64,000 nucleotides of DNA from Actinoplanes sp. SE50/110 (GCF_900119315.1 NZ_LT827010.1:7372001-7436000); one strand, 5' to 3'; positions 20,405 to 29,682 are shown, counted from the stretch's first letter. Numbers and translations are program-made. The notes: generated by a model from the sequence alone, not told the origin.

Positions 20405-21261
20405 TTCTCGCCCCCTCGCTGCGTGAATTTCAGGAACGTGAAGGAGAGGACGAAGGTGGCCAGCGCCAGCACCACGCTGAAGGCGGCGGCCAGGTTGAAG
20501 TTCGGGATCGACGACGTCGAATAGACGGTCAGGTTCGGGGTGTACGTGCTGGACACCGCGGAACTGAAGGTGCGGAACACCTGCGGCTCGGCCAGCAACT
20601 GCAGCGTGCCGATGATCGAGAACACCGTGGTCAGCACGATCGCCGGCATCACCAGTGGAATCTTGATCGACCACGCGGTGCGCCAGGGACCGGCGCCGTC
20701 GATGGTGGCCGCCTCGTACACCTCCTGCGGGATGGCCAGCAGGGCGGAGTAGATGATCAGCATGTTGTAGCCGACGTAGACCCAGGTCACCACGTTCGCC
20801 ATGGCCCACAGCACCAGGTCGGCGGAGAGCAGATCCCAGGCCCGGGTCACCGCGGTGAACGGCGACAGGTTCGGCGAGTAGAGGAAGCCCCACATGATCG
20901 CGGCGACCACGCCGGGCACCGCGTACGGGACGAAGAAGGCCAGCCGGAAGAAGCGGCGCCCCCGGACCAGACCGGAGTCGAGCAGCAGGGCGAGCAGCAG
21001 CGCGAGGCCGAGCATCACCGGCACCTGCACCACGCCGAAGAGCAGGACCCGGCCGACCGACTGCCAGAACGGCGCGTTCTCGAAGACGCGCTGATACTGG
21101 GTCAGGCCGCCGAACACCTCGTGCGCCGGGCCGAACGTGCCGGTGCGGGTGACGCGATAGAGCGACTGCTTGACGGCGAAACCGATCGGCGCGAGGTAGA
21201 ACGCGACGAACAGCACGCCGAACGGCAGCACGAAGAAGGCGATCGCTCTCTTCTTGATCAT
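20401..21261 (-). CDS. ABC sugar permease, MalF-like (CUT1)
   Basis: 286 residues, six membrane helices, with the EAA loop EAATIDGAGPWRTAWSIKIP. Partner of the MalG-like protein. Its ATG overlaps the GH42 stop (ATGA at 21258-21261). The C-terminal end (TQRGGEK) overlaps the next start. Predicted role: import of a beta- or alpha-galactoside captured by the lipoprotein. Confidence 0.92.
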   Translation of the reverse strand: MIKKRAIAFFVLPFGVLFVAFYLAPIGFAVKQSLYRVTRTGTFGPAHEVFGGLTQYQRVFENAPFWQSVGRVLLFGVVQVPVMLGLALLLALLLDSGLVRGRRFFRLAFFVPYAVPGVVAAIMWGFLYSPNLSPFTAVTRAWDLLSADLVLWAMANVVTWVYVGYNMLIIYSALLAIPQEVYEAATIDGAGPWRTAWSIKIPLVMPAIVLTTVFSIIGTLQLLAEPQVFRTFSSAVSSTYTPNLTVYSTSSIPNFNLAAAFSVVLALATFVLSFTFLKFTQRGGEK

Positions 21262-23204
21262 GATTCCTCCCGGACCACCGCGACGCCGCCGCCCTCGACC
21301 CGCAGCAGCCCGTCGGTCGCCTTCTCGGTGACGAGATCGAATCCGGTCACCGGGTACTCGATCGGCTCGGCGCCGTGGTTGATCACGAAGAGGTAGTGGC
21401 CGCGGCGTACCACCTCGGTGTTCTTCGGCTTCTCCGCCGTCACCCCGGTGATCTCGCGCAGCAGGTCCCGCAGCGCGCCGGCGTCGAGCGCTGTCGCGGC
21501 ATACCAGGCCGTCCCCGCGCCGAAGGCGTTGCGGGTGACCGCCGGAACCCCCAGCAGCGGCCCGTCCAGGTAACTGGCGACCGGCTCCGCGGTCGTGACC
21601 CGCAGCCGCTCGGTCCAGAGCGTCGCCGTCGCGCCGTTGCTGAGCCGCACCTCGTCACCGGGCTTGAGCGGCGCGAACTCCTCCACCCGCACACCCAGCA
21701 CATCGCGGAACGCACCCGGGTAGCCGCCCAGCCGAATCCGGTCACGCTCATCGACGATGCCGCTGAAGAACGTCACCAGCAGCTTCCCGCCGGCCGCGAC
21801 GAAATCGGCGATCCGCACCGCCGCCAGATCGTCGACCATGTAGAGGCAGGGAACAACGACGACTTTGTACGACGTGAGCTCCGCCCCGGGCGCCACCACG
21901 TCACAGGTGACCCCGAGGTCGCGCAGCGCCCGGTGCGCCGCGTGCACCTGGTCCAGATACTCCACCGCCTGCGACGGCCGGGCCTCCCCCTCCGCCGCCC
22001 ACCACGAATCCCAGCTGAACAGCAGCGCGACGTCCGCTCGCACGGTCGTGCCGGCCACCTCACCCAGCCGGCCCAGCGTGTCGGAGAGCCGCAGCACCTC
22101 GCGCCACGCCACGGTGTCCGTGCCGGCGTGCGGCAGCAGCGCCGAATGGAACTTCTCGGCACCCTGCGCGGAAGCCCGCCACTGGAAGAAGCAGACCGAG
22201 TCGGCGCCCCGCGCCACATGGGTCAGCGTGTTCCGCAGCATCTCGCCCGGCGCCTTGGTCAGGTTGTGTGGCTGCCAGTTGACCGCGCCGGCCGCCTGCT
22301 CCATCAGCATCCACGGCTTCCCGCCGGCCAGCCCACGGGTCAGATCGGCGGCGAAGGACAACTCGGCCGTCGGATCACCCAGCCGGTGATCCAGGTAGTG
22401 GTCGTTGGCCACCACGTCCATCTCCGGCGCCCAGGACCAGTAGTCCAGGTTGCGGATGTGCGCGGTGACCATGAAGTTCGTCGTGACCGGGGCGGCCGAG
22501 CGGGCCCGCAGGATGGCCGCCTCACTCCGGTAGTAGTCGAGCAGCTCGTCGGAGCTGAACCGGTGGAAGTCGACGATCTGCGCCGGGTTGCGGACCGACA
22601 GGGCCAGGCGGGGCGGCTGGATCTCGGCCCAGTCGCCGTACCGCTGACTCCAGAAGGCGGTGCCCCATGCGTCGTTCAGGGTTTCGATCCTGCCGTACCG
22701 GCGCCGCAGCCAGGACCGGAACGCCGCAGCGCTGGCCTCGCAGTAGCAGAGCGCGTTGTGGCAGCCCAGCTCGTTCGAGACGTGCCAGAGGTCCAGCGCC
22801 GGGTGGTCGCCGTAGCGGTCGGCGACCTGCTCGACCAGGGCGAACGCCCGCTCCCGGAAGGCCGGGGAGCTGGGGCACCACGCCTGTCGGCCACCCGGGA
22901 AGCGGGTGGTGCCGTCGGCCGCGACCGGCAGCGCCTCCGGGTGCAGGGTGGTCAGCCACGGCGGCGGGGAGGCGGTGCCGGTGCCCAGGTTCAGCCTGAT
23001 CCCGCCGGCGTGCAGCAGGCCGATGACCTCGTCCAGGGCGTCGAACTCGTAGCGGCCCGGGGACGGCTCGAGGTGCGACCAGCCGAAGATGTTGACCGCC
23101 ACCAGCTTGACGCCGGCCTCGCGCATCAGCGCGACGTCCTCCCGCCAGACCTCGGGGGTCCACTGCTCCGGATTGTAGTCACAACCCAGCACGATGCTTT
23201 TCAT
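21258..23204 (-). CDS. Beta-galactosidase, GH42
   Basis: 648 residues in three GH42 domains: a TIM barrel (1-380), a trimerisation domain with a GATase-like fold and a C-terminal beta domain. Acid/base Glu145 lies in HVSNELGCHN and nucleophile Glu302 in LMEQAAG. The Cys cluster around GCHNALCYCE is the zinc site of many members. No signal peptide, so it is cytoplasmic. The ATG at 23204 has CAGGAG upstream. It is the first gene of the operon, and the two LacI-type palindromes lie 19-83 bases upstream. Together with GH36 it indicates use of mixed galactosides. Confidence 0.93.
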   Translation of the reverse strand: MKSIVLGCDYNPEQWTPEVWREDVALMREAGVKLVAVNIFGWSHLEPSPGRYEFDALDEVIGLLHAGGIRLNLGTGTASPPPWLTTLHPEALPVAADGTTRFPGGRQAWCPSSPAFRERAFALVEQVADRYGDHPALDLWHVSNELGCHNALCYCEASAAAFRSWLRRRYGRIETLNDAWGTAFWSQRYGDWAEIQPPRLALSVRNPAQIVDFHRFSSDELLDYYRSEAAILRARSAAPVTTNFMVTAHIRNLDYWSWAPEMDVVANDHYLDHRLGDPTAELSFAADLTRGLAGGKPWMLMEQAAGAVNWQPHNLTKAPGEMLRNTLTHVARGADSVCFFQWRASAQGAEKFHSALLPHAGTDTVAWREVLRLSDTLGRLGEVAGTTVRADVALLFSWDSWWAAEGEARPSQAVEYLDQVHAAHRALRDLGVTCDVVAPGAELTSYKVVVVPCLYMVDDLAAVRIADFVAAGGKLLVTFFSGIVDERDRIRLGGYPGAFRDVLGVRVEEFAPLKPGDEVRLSNGATATLWTERLRVTTAEPVASYLDGPLLGVPAVTRNAFGAGTAWYAATALDAGALRDLLREITGVTAEKPKNTEVVRRGHYLFVINHGAEPIEYPVTGFDLVTEKATDGLLRVEGGGVAVVREES

Positions 23205-23222
23205 GAAACTCCTGGTCACCGA

Positions 23223-23240
23223 TGTGTGCACGTGCACACA
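23223..23240. promoter_or_regulatory. LacI-type operator 1, perfect 18-bp palindrome
   Basis: TGTGTGCACGTGCACACA is perfectly palindromic and begins 19 bases upstream of the GH42 start. It should be bound by the divergent LacI-family protein to repress the galactoside operon. Confidence 0.7.
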
Positions 23241-23269
23241 TTTCCCTGCGCCGACATCGGCGTTACGGA

Positions 23270-23287
23270 TGTGTGAACGTGCACACA
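23270..23287. promoter_or_regulatory. LacI-type operator 2
   Basis: TGTGTGAACGTGCACACA differs from operator 1 at one base. Its centre is 47 bases from that of operator 1, allowing cooperative binding or looping. Confidence 0.65.
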
Positions 23288-23460
23288 CTAAGACGACGTC
23301 CGACGCCAGGTCAATGGCCACAGCGGCATCTTTGATCGCCGGTCTCTCTCGCCCTGCCTTCCCGGCCGCTTCCCTGTTCACGACCTCGCGCCCCGCCAAC
23401 GTGCCACCCGCGGCCCCGCCCCCGCCGAGCATTCGTCCCCTGGCCCGCCATCCGGGCCAC

Positions 23461-23643
23461 GGCCACCGGCCCACCACCACGGCCCGCCCCGCGAGTCACA
23501 GCGCCGCCGACTTCCCGCCGCCCGGCCCGCCACCCCAGGCCACGGCCACGGCCACGGCCACGGCCACCAGCCCACCACCATCGCCGGCCCCGCAAGTCAC
23601 AACGCCGCCGACTTCCCGCCGCCGGCCCGCCACCCCAGGTCAC
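23461..23643. repeat. Imperfect ~101-bp tandem duplication with an internal CCACGG hexamer run
   Basis: Copy 1 starts at 23461 and copy 2 at 23562. Both contain GCCGCCGACTTCCCGCCG and CCACCCCAGG. Between them a CCACGG hexamer repeats about four times (23541-23566). Non-coding as far as I can see. Confidence 0.75.
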
Positions 23644-23701
23644 GCCGCCGCTGACCGCACGTCCCGGTTCCGGGAATCTCACGTCGCGTATCTTTGAGCG
23701 C

Positions 23702-24715
23702 ATGCCGCCGCCCTTGAAACGCGCCACGGTGCACGACATCGCGGCCGCCGCGGGCGTGTCCCGGGGCACTGTCAGCCGCGTTCTGAACGGCGGTTATGTC
23801 TCCGCCGAGGCCCGCGCGGCGATCGAGGCGGCGATCACCGAGGTCGGTTATGTGCCGAACACCGCGGCCCGCGCGCTGAAGATGCGCCGTTCCGAAGCGG
23901 TCGCGTTCGTCGCGCTGGAGCCGCACTCACTGTTCCTCGACGACCCGAACATCGGCGCGCTGATGCTGGGCGCGAACGCCGCCCTGTCCCTGGCCGACCA
24001 CCAGATGGTCAGCCTGGTCGTCGAGTCCACCCGCGACATGGAGCGGGTCGCGAAATACCTGAGCGGCGGCTTCGTCGACGGCGCGATCGTCGTCTCGGCC
24101 CGCGCCCACGACCCGATCATCCAGGTCCTGGGCGACCTGCGCCTGCCCGCCGCGTTCGTCGGCCACCCGCCCGATCTCGACCACAGCACGCCCTACGTCG
24201 GAATAGACAATCAAGGCTCGGCCCGCGAGATCACCACCCGGCTGCTGGCCACCGGCCGCCGCCGGATCGGCATGATCGCCGCCGCCGTCGACCGCGACTC
24301 CGGCATGGACCGCCTGACCGGTTTCCGCACCGCGCTCGGCCCCGCGTTCAACCCGGACCTGGTCGCCGAGGTCCCGCACTACGATTACGGTTCCGGCGTC
24401 AAGGGAATGCGTCTGCTGCTGGAGCGCGACCCCACCATCGACGGCGTCTTCGCCGCCTCGGACGCGATCGCCGCCGGCGCCCTGGAAACCCTGCGCGAGG
24501 CCGGCCGCACCGTCCCCACGGATGTCGGCATCGTCGGCTTCGACGACAGCACATGGGCGGTCCGCACCCAGCCCCAGCTCTCCACGGTCCACCAGCCCGC
24601 CAAGGAGCTCGGCGCCGCTGCCGCCCACCTCATCCTCCGCCAGCTGCGAGGCGAGGAGATCAACGTCCCCGCCCAGCTACTCCCCACCCCCATCATCTGG
24701 CGCGACTCCGCCTGA
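23702..24715 (+). CDS. LacI-family transcriptional regulator of the galactoside operon
   Basis: 337 residues. N-terminal HTH (8-28: VHDIAAAAGVSRGTVSRVLN) and hinge helix (YVPNTAARALKMRRS), then a periplasmic-binding-type sugar-sensing core ending in VGIVGFDDSTWAVRTQPQLSTV. It should repress the divergent GH42 operon and release on binding a galactoside or its product. TATCTT at 23689-23694 lies eight bases before the ATG with no ribosome site, so the message is probably leaderless. Confidence 0.93.
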   Translation: MPPPLKRATVHDIAAAAGVSRGTVSRVLNGGYVSAEARAAIEAAITEVGYVPNTAARALKMRRSEAVAFVALEPHSLFLDDPNIGALMLGANAALSLADHQMVSLVVESTRDMERVAKYLSGGFVDGAIVVSARAHDPIIQVLGDLRLPAAFVGHPPDLDHSTPYVGIDNQGSAREITTRLLATGRRRIGMIAAAVDRDSGMDRLTGFRTALGPAFNPDLVAEVPHYDYGSGVKGMRLLLERDPTIDGVFAASDAIAAGALETLREAGRTVPTDVGIVGFDDSTWAVRTQPQLSTVHQPAKELGAAAAHLILRQLRGEEINVPAQLLPTPIIWRDSA

Positions 24716-24782
24716 CCCCACCCCAGCCGTCACACCACCGTCCGCAGCGCCCCGGCCCGCGGTCCCTGCGCCACCAATCGCC

Positions 24783-24920
24783 GCCCGCCGCTCGCCACCC
24801 GTCACTCGCCGCTCGCCGCTCGCCGCCCGCCGCTCGCCACCCGTCACTCGCCGCTCGCCGCTCGCCGCCCGCCGCTCGCCGCTCGCCGCTCGCCGCTCGC
24901 CGCTCGCCGCTCGCCGAGAT
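24783..24920. repeat. GCCGCTC heptamer array in a 42-bp higher-order repeat
   Basis: A seven-base unit (GCCGCTC with variants) fills the gap between the LacI and response-regulator genes. A 42-base block containing CGCCACCCGTCACTCG recurs at 24783 and 24825, followed by at least five pure heptamers at 24871-24917. Confidence 0.8.
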
Positions 24921-24962
24921 CATGCCGGGCGCACGGCCTCCGGGACGGCCCTGCCCGCCGGG

Positions 24963-25613
24963 TCAGGTGGCGGCATTGAAGTAGGTGAGCACCGCGCGGA
25001 CCCGGCGATGAGCGTCAGCCGCCGGCGGCAGGTCGAGTTTGCCGAAGATGTTGGTGATGTGTTTCTCCACCGAGACCGGGGCCAGCACCAGCGTCTCGCA
25101 GATCGCCGCGTTCGACAGGCCCTGAGCCATCAGGGCGAGCACCTCGCGTTCCCGGGCGGTCAGCCCGTCGATGCCATGGTTGCCGCCGCCGCGTGCGAAC
25201 AGCTGCCGCACCACCTCCGGGTCCATCGCCGTGCCACCCCCGGCCACCCGTTCGACCGCGTCGAGGAAGTCGTCGAGCGCCGTCACCCGGTCCTTCAGCA
25301 GGTATCCCACCCCGCCACGTCCGTCGGCGAGCAGCTCAGCGGCGTAGGCCCGCTCGACATACTGCGAAACGATCAACACCCGTGCGCCCGGATCCGCGGC
25401 CCGGATCCGCAATGCCGCCCGTAGCCCTTCGTCCCGGAATCCGGGTGGCAGCCGCACGTCGATCACGGACAGGTCCGGCCGATGCTCGTCGACGGCCGCC
25501 AGCAGCCCGATCGCATCCCCGACCGCCGCGACCACCTCATGCCCGGTCTCGGTCAGCAGCCGAACCATGCCTTCGCGCAGAAGCAGCAGATCCTCAGCGA
25601 TCACGATGCGCAC
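24963..25613 (-). CDS. NarL/LuxR-family response regulator
   Basis: 216 residues. Receiver domain with acidic pocket (AED near residue 6-8), phospho-acceptor Asp in LSVIDVRLP (about 53) and Lys in LLKD (about 105). The C-terminal LuxR HTH is LTAREREVLALMAQGLSNAAI. The GTG at 25613 is chosen for a strong GGAGGGG site. A longer in-frame ATG at 25766 would add an Arg/His-rich tail encoded by a repeat. Target of the kinase encoded 160 bases upstream; it likely controls the ABC operon. Confidence 0.92.
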   Translation of the reverse strand: MRIVIAEDLLLLREGMVRLLTETGHEVVAAVGDAIGLLAAVDEHRPDLSVIDVRLPPGFRDEGLRAALRIRAADPGARVLIVSQYVERAYAAELLADGRGGVGYLLKDRVTALDDFLDAVERVAGGGTAMDPEVVRQLFARGGGNHGIDGLTAREREVLALMAQGLSNAAICETLVLAPVSVEKHITNIFGKLDLPPAADAHRRVRAVLTYFNAAT

Positions 25614-25639
25614 AGCGCTTCCCCTCCCCCCGCGACACC

Positions 25640-25763
25640 GGCGATCCCGTCGATGCGGTCGATGCGCTCGGTGCAGGCGATGCCATCGATGCCGTCGATG
25701 CCGTCGATGCGCTAGGTGCTTTCGGTGCGGTCGGTGCTCGCTGCGGTCGATGCCATCGGTGCC
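25640..25763. repeat. Degenerate 9-bp repeat in the kinase-regulator gap
   Basis: Units of the form CGATGCNGT repeat through the gap between kinase and response-regulator genes. In the minus-strand regulator frame the array stays open, coding a (His-Arg-x)n stretch starting at an ATG at 25766. Confidence 0.75.
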
Positions 25764-25772
25764 CATCCGCTT

Positions 25773-27002
25773 TCACGAGGACCACGGCAACTCCGCGACC
25801 AACCTGGTCGGGCCACCAGGCGGACTGGTAACCGTCAGCGTGCCATCGAGCGCCTCGACCCGGCGGCGCAGCCCCACCAACCCCGCTCCGGCCGGGTCGG
25901 CCCCACCGCGACCGTCGTCGGTCACCGTCACCCGGAGCACCCCACCCACTCTGCCCAGGTCGATCTCCCCGCTGGCCGCCCCGGCGTGTTTGGCCGCGTT
26001 GGTGAGCCCTTCGGCCACCACGAAGTAGGCCGCCGATTCCACCGCGGCCGGATAGCGCGCGGCCGCGTCCCCGTGCAGTGCGACCGGGAACGGGCTGTCC
26101 CCGGCCAGTGCGGCCAGCGCGGCGTGCAATCCCCGGTCGGTGAGGATCGGTGGGTGGATGCCCCGGACCAGCCGTCGCAGCTCGGCCAGGGCATCGTCGA
26201 GCTGCCGCCGCGCCAGCTCGACGTCGGTCCGGGGGTCGCCGCCACCGTCGGGCCGGCCCGACGCCGGGGGCGCGGCGGCGCGGAGTTTGCGGGCGGCCAG
26301 GGCGAGTGTCATCCCGGCGGCCACGATCCGCGCCTGGGCCCCGTCGTGCAGGTCCCGTTCGATCCGCCGAAGTTCGGCGGCTTGCGCGTCCACCACCCGG
26401 CGCCGGGTTTCGGCGAGCCGTTCGGCGCGGGCCACCAGCCGCCCGTGTTCGCCCGGTCCGAGCAGCACCGCCGCCAGCCGGGCCGGCCCGGCCGCGAGGG
26501 CCCGGACGAGCCGGGCCGCGACGGGCAGCAGCGCCAGCCCGAGCACGGTCAGCCCGATCCGCCCCGGCACCGTGGTGAGCAGTGGCCGCATCGGGAACGG
26601 CGCGTGCGGATTCGGCACCGCCCAGAACACCGCCGGTGCCAGGATCGCGGCGGCGTCGACGGCCGCCGTGACCACCCCGGCCACCCCGGTGGCCACGCCG
26701 ATCGGCAGGAGCAGCACCAGCCAGGCGAGGTCACGCCAGGTGGCCGGCTGGGCGACCACGGGCGTGCCCGCCAGGTACGGGTCGGGGATCCGGGCCCCCA
26801 GCACCCAGCCGGCCCGCCGTCGTTCGGCCCGGGCGAGGTGCCGGGTCACCCAGGCGGCGCCCAGGAATGCCGGGTCCCGCAGCTGGGTGACCGCCAGCAC
26901 GGTCACCAGCAGTCCGGCGACCGTGCTCCAGACGAATCCGGCGAGTCCCGCGACCGGTCCGGTGATCAGGTAGCCCAGCGCCCGCCCGGTTCGCTTGATC
27001 AT
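25773..27002 (-). CDS. Sensor histidine kinase, NarL-type (HisKA_3)
   Basis: 409 residues. Two pairs of membrane helices (about 13-45 and 100-190) around a cytoplasmic loop, with little extracellular sequence, suggesting intramembrane or transporter-linked sensing. HisKA_3 phospho-acceptor His in RDLHDGAQ, then an HATPase with N box (GLTNAAKHA) and DDGRGG. The ATG at 27002 has AGGA eight bases upstream; ATG 27011 is also possible. It begins just after the ABC permease stop. Such ATPase-permease-HK-RR sets typically sense and expel membrane-active antibiotics or lipids; the specific signal is unknown. Confidence 0.92.
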   Translation of the reverse strand: MIKRTGRALGYLITGPVAGLAGFVWSTVAGLLVTVLAVTQLRDPAFLGAAWVTRHLARAERRRAGWVLGARIPDPYLAGTPVVAQPATWRDLAWLVLLLPIGVATGVAGVVTAAVDAAAILAPAVFWAVPNPHAPFPMRPLLTTVPGRIGLTVLGLALLPVAARLVRALAAGPARLAAVLLGPGEHGRLVARAERLAETRRRVVDAQAAELRRIERDLHDGAQARIVAAGMTLALAARKLRAAAPPASGRPDGGGDPRTDVELARRQLDDALAELRRLVRGIHPPILTDRGLHAALAALAGDSPFPVALHGDAAARYPAAVESAAYFVVAEGLTNAAKHAGAASGEIDLGRVGGVLRVTVTDDGRGGADPAGAGLVGLRRRVEALDGTLTVTSPPGGPTRLVAELPWSS

Positions 27003-27012
27003 CGCCGGCATC

Positions 27013-29682
27013 CTAAATGGCCGGTGCACGCCGGCGCAGCAGCAGACGGGCCGGGAGGACGCCGGCGGCGAGGCCGAGCGCGGCGACCCCGGCGGCCATC
27101 CCGGCGTACGTCACCGGGTCCACGATCACCCGGAGCGCACCGTCCTGGGCGAGGCTGAACGCGCCCACCACGATGCCGCTCACGGTAGCTCCGAGCAGCA
27201 GCCCGGTCAGCACGGTGACGACCGCTTCGCCGGCCGCCAGCCGATGCAACTGGCCCGCGGTGGCCCCGGTCAGCCGCAGCGCGGCGAATTCACCGCGCCG
27301 CCCGGCGGTGGCGATCGCGAACGTGTTGACCACGGCGATCGCGGTGAAGCCCACCGAAATCACCACCATCAACTCCCACGCGCCCTGCTGATCGGCGTGG
27401 TCACCGCCGGCGGTCGCCGCGGAGATCGTCGGCAGGCCCCGCGCGACACCCGGCGCTCCGCGCAGACTGATCACGCTGACCAGGCCCTTCGGGTCGTGGG
27501 CCGCGATCAGCGCGGCGGGCAGGACAAGATCTCCAAAACCACGATTGCGGGCGTACGTCATAGCCAGCGGCAGTGTCACCCGATACCCGTCGGCGAGCCA
27601 CAGGTCGACCGGTTCCCCGATCCGCCAGCCGTACTGTCGGGCCACCGCCGCACTCGCCCCCAGACCGTCCCCCGGCGCCCCCGCCCGGATGCCCAGGTCG
27701 ATCGCCGGGTCGGCGCCGGTGGTCATCAGTCCCTGCGCCGCGTAGTCCTCCGGCTTCCCACCCTGGGCGAGGATCACCCGGGTGGGCAGTAGCAGCGCCG
27801 CACCGGTCACGCCGGGCCGGGCGGCGATCCGCTCGGCGTCGGGCAGGGCCAACCCGCCCGGCACCGCGACCTGGGCGGTCGCGCCGGCCAGGCGTTCCCG
27901 TTGCTGCACGCCGGCGAGCCGGTCCTGCAGTCTGCCGTTGAGCAGCATGGTCGCGTTGAGCGCGAACATCAGCACGAGCGGGACGGCGACCGCGGCGACG
28001 CGCCGGTACTCGGCGCGGCTGATCAGGCCGGCCAAGCCGGACACCCGGCCGGCCAACCCGGACACCCGGCCGAGCAGGGCGGTCAGCGGCCGGACGAGGA
28101 TCGGGCCGAGGGCGGCGACGGCGCAGAGCAGCAGCGCGCTGGAGATGAAGCTCATGCCCATCCCGAACGGGCCGTCGAGGGGGACGAAGCTCAGCACCGC
28201 GACGGCGCCGGCCGTGGTGACGACAGCGGCGAGGACCCGCACGGCCCGGCCGCCGGTGGGTGCGGTCGCGGTCTCGGTCAGCGCCTGGGTCGGTGCGATC
28301 CGCACCGCGCGGCGCCCGGCGAGGCGGGCCGCGACGTAGGTGACCAGCGTCCCGGCGAGGATTGCGAGCAGCAGGACCGGGACACTGACCCGGACGACGA
28401 ACGGGGCGGGCACCGCGCCGAGAGCCCGGAACCGGGCCGCCACCAGGTGGGCGAGGACCACGCCGAGCGGCGCGCCGGGCAGCCCGGCGATCAGGGCGAG
28501 CACGATCGCCTCCCGGCCGAGCATCCGGCGGAGCTGACCGGGCGTGGCGCCGGCGGTGCGCAGCAGGGCGAGCTCGCGCAGCCGCTGCCGGACGCTCAGC
28601 GTGACCGTGCCGGTGAGCACGAAGATCGCGGCGAAAGCGGTGATGCCGATGACGAACCCGAAGATCGAGATCGGCGCGATGTAGTCGGGCAACGCCCCGG
28701 GCAGATCAGCCCGGACCCGGTCGTCACCGGTCAACACCACGATCGCACCGGCCCCACCGGACGCCCCCGAGGCCGGAGCCGAGGCCGGCAGGACTCCGGA
28801 CGGAACAGCCGCGGTGGAGGACGCCGCGGCCGGCAAGGCCCCGACCGGGACAGCCGCGGTGGAGGAAGCCGCGGCCGGCAAGGCCCACGCCGGGACAGCG
28901 GCGGTGGAGGAGGCGGGCGCCGGGGAGGTGCCGGAGGTCGCGGGAACACCGACCGCCGCGGTGATCCGGTCGCGGAGCACCGACGGGTCCAGACCGGCCG
29001 CCGGGCGGACGCCGATCGCGGTGGGCCCGGTCAGCCCGGAGATCGCCGCGACCTCGCTGTCGGCCACGAACACCGCGCCCTGTGCGGGCAGCGCGTCCCG
29101 CCCCGGCGGCGCCGCGATGCCGCTGACCAGCAGCGTCCGGGTCCCGGTGCGGGTGGTGATCCGCAGCTCGGCGCCGACCGGCACCCGGCCCGCGGCGGCC
29201 AGCCCGGCGTCGAGCACCACCTGCCCGGCCGCCGGAGCCCGCCCGGCCCGCAGCGCGTAGGGGGTCAGCCCGGCCGACGACCAGCCGTGCCCGATCGGCG
29301 TGCCGGGCAGGTCGGCGGCGCGCAGCGGGAAGGCCGCGTCGGCGACGACCGCCGCCACCCCGGGCACCGCCGCGACCCGCCCGGCCAGGTCGGCCGGCAG
29401 TGGCGCGGCGCCGGTCAGCCGCTCGGTCTTGACCTTGTGCTTGACCTTGGTCTTGCCCTCCTTCTTCGCCTTGGTGGTGACCGTCTCCAGGCTCACCTCC
29501 CGGGCGCCGGCGACCACCACCGGCACCGCGGCGAACCGGTCGGCCGGCGGCTTCGCGGTCAGCACCGAGAAGAGCAGCAGCCCGCCGCCGCCGAGCAGCG
29601 CGACGGCCAGCAGCGCGGCGAGGAGCGTGCCCGCGTAGGCCCCGCGGTGCTGCCGCAGCGACCCCAGCACCAGCCGGATCAT
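27013..29682 (-). CDS. FtsX-like ABC transporter permease
   Basis: 889 residues with about ten membrane helices: one at the N-terminus, three around 330-470, and later groups, framing two FtsX modules and a large extracytoplasmic domain (40-300). MacB-type mechanotransmission of lipids, peptides or antibiotics is expected. Residues about 250-310 hold an Ala/Ser/Pro repeat (SSTAAVPxGALPAAA, 15-residue unit). Its ATG overlaps the ATPase stop (ATGA at 29679-29682). Confidence 0.9.
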   Translation of the reverse strand: MIRLVLGSLRQHRGAYAGTLLAALLAVALLGGGGLLLFSVLTAKPPADRFAAVPVVVAGAREVSLETVTTKAKKEGKTKVKHKVKTERLTGAAPLPADLAGRVAAVPGVAAVVADAAFPLRAADLPGTPIGHGWSSAGLTPYALRAGRAPAAGQVVLDAGLAAAGRVPVGAELRITTRTGTRTLLVSGIAAPPGRDALPAQGAVFVADSEVAAISGLTGPTAIGVRPAAGLDPSVLRDRITAAVGVPATSGTSPAPASSTAAVPAWALPAAASSTAAVPVGALPAAASSTAAVPSGVLPASAPASGASGGAGAIVVLTGDDRVRADLPGALPDYIAPISIFGFVIGITAFAAIFVLTGTVTLSVRQRLRELALLRTAGATPGQLRRMLGREAIVLALIAGLPGAPLGVVLAHLVAARFRALGAVPAPFVVRVSVPVLLLAILAGTLVTYVAARLAGRRAVRIAPTQALTETATAPTGGRAVRVLAAVVTTAGAVAVLSFVPLDGPFGMGMSFISSALLLCAVAALGPILVRPLTALLGRVSGLAGRVSGLAGLISRAEYRRVAAVAVPLVLMFALNATMLLNGRLQDRLAGVQQRERLAGATAQVAVPGGLALPDAERIAARPGVTGAALLLPTRVILAQGGKPEDYAAQGLMTTGADPAIDLGIRAGAPGDGLGASAAVARQYGWRIGEPVDLWLADGYRVTLPLAMTYARNRGFGDLVLPAALIAAHDPKGLVSVISLRGAPGVARGLPTISAATAGGDHADQQGAWELMVVISVGFTAIAVVNTFAIATAGRRGEFAALRLTGATAGQLHRLAAGEAVVTVLTGLLLGATVSGIVVGAFSLAQDGALRVIVDPVTYAGMAAGVAALGLAAGVLPARLLLRRRAPAI
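28800..28932 (-). repeat. 45-bp in-frame repeat within the FtsX permease
   Basis: About three copies of a 45-base unit encode SSTAAVPxGALPAAA in an extracytoplasmic loop. Copies are near identical, implying recent expansion. Confidence 0.75.

Larger units (their letters stand above)
23205..23701. other. Divergent control region between GH42 and LacI genes
   Basis: About 500 bases without a gene. It contains two LacI-type palindromes near the GH42 start and a GC-rich duplicated repeat nearer the regulator, both listed separately. No credible small gene was seen. Confidence 0.6.

Noticed and set aside
24783..24920. Possible CRISPR or attachment site
   Set aside because: Repeats are uninterrupted and lack spacers; no cas or integrase gene is present.
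25613..25766. N-terminal extension of the response regulator
   Set aside because: The strong ribosome site is at GTG 25613 and receiver domains start there. The extension is kept only as a finding.
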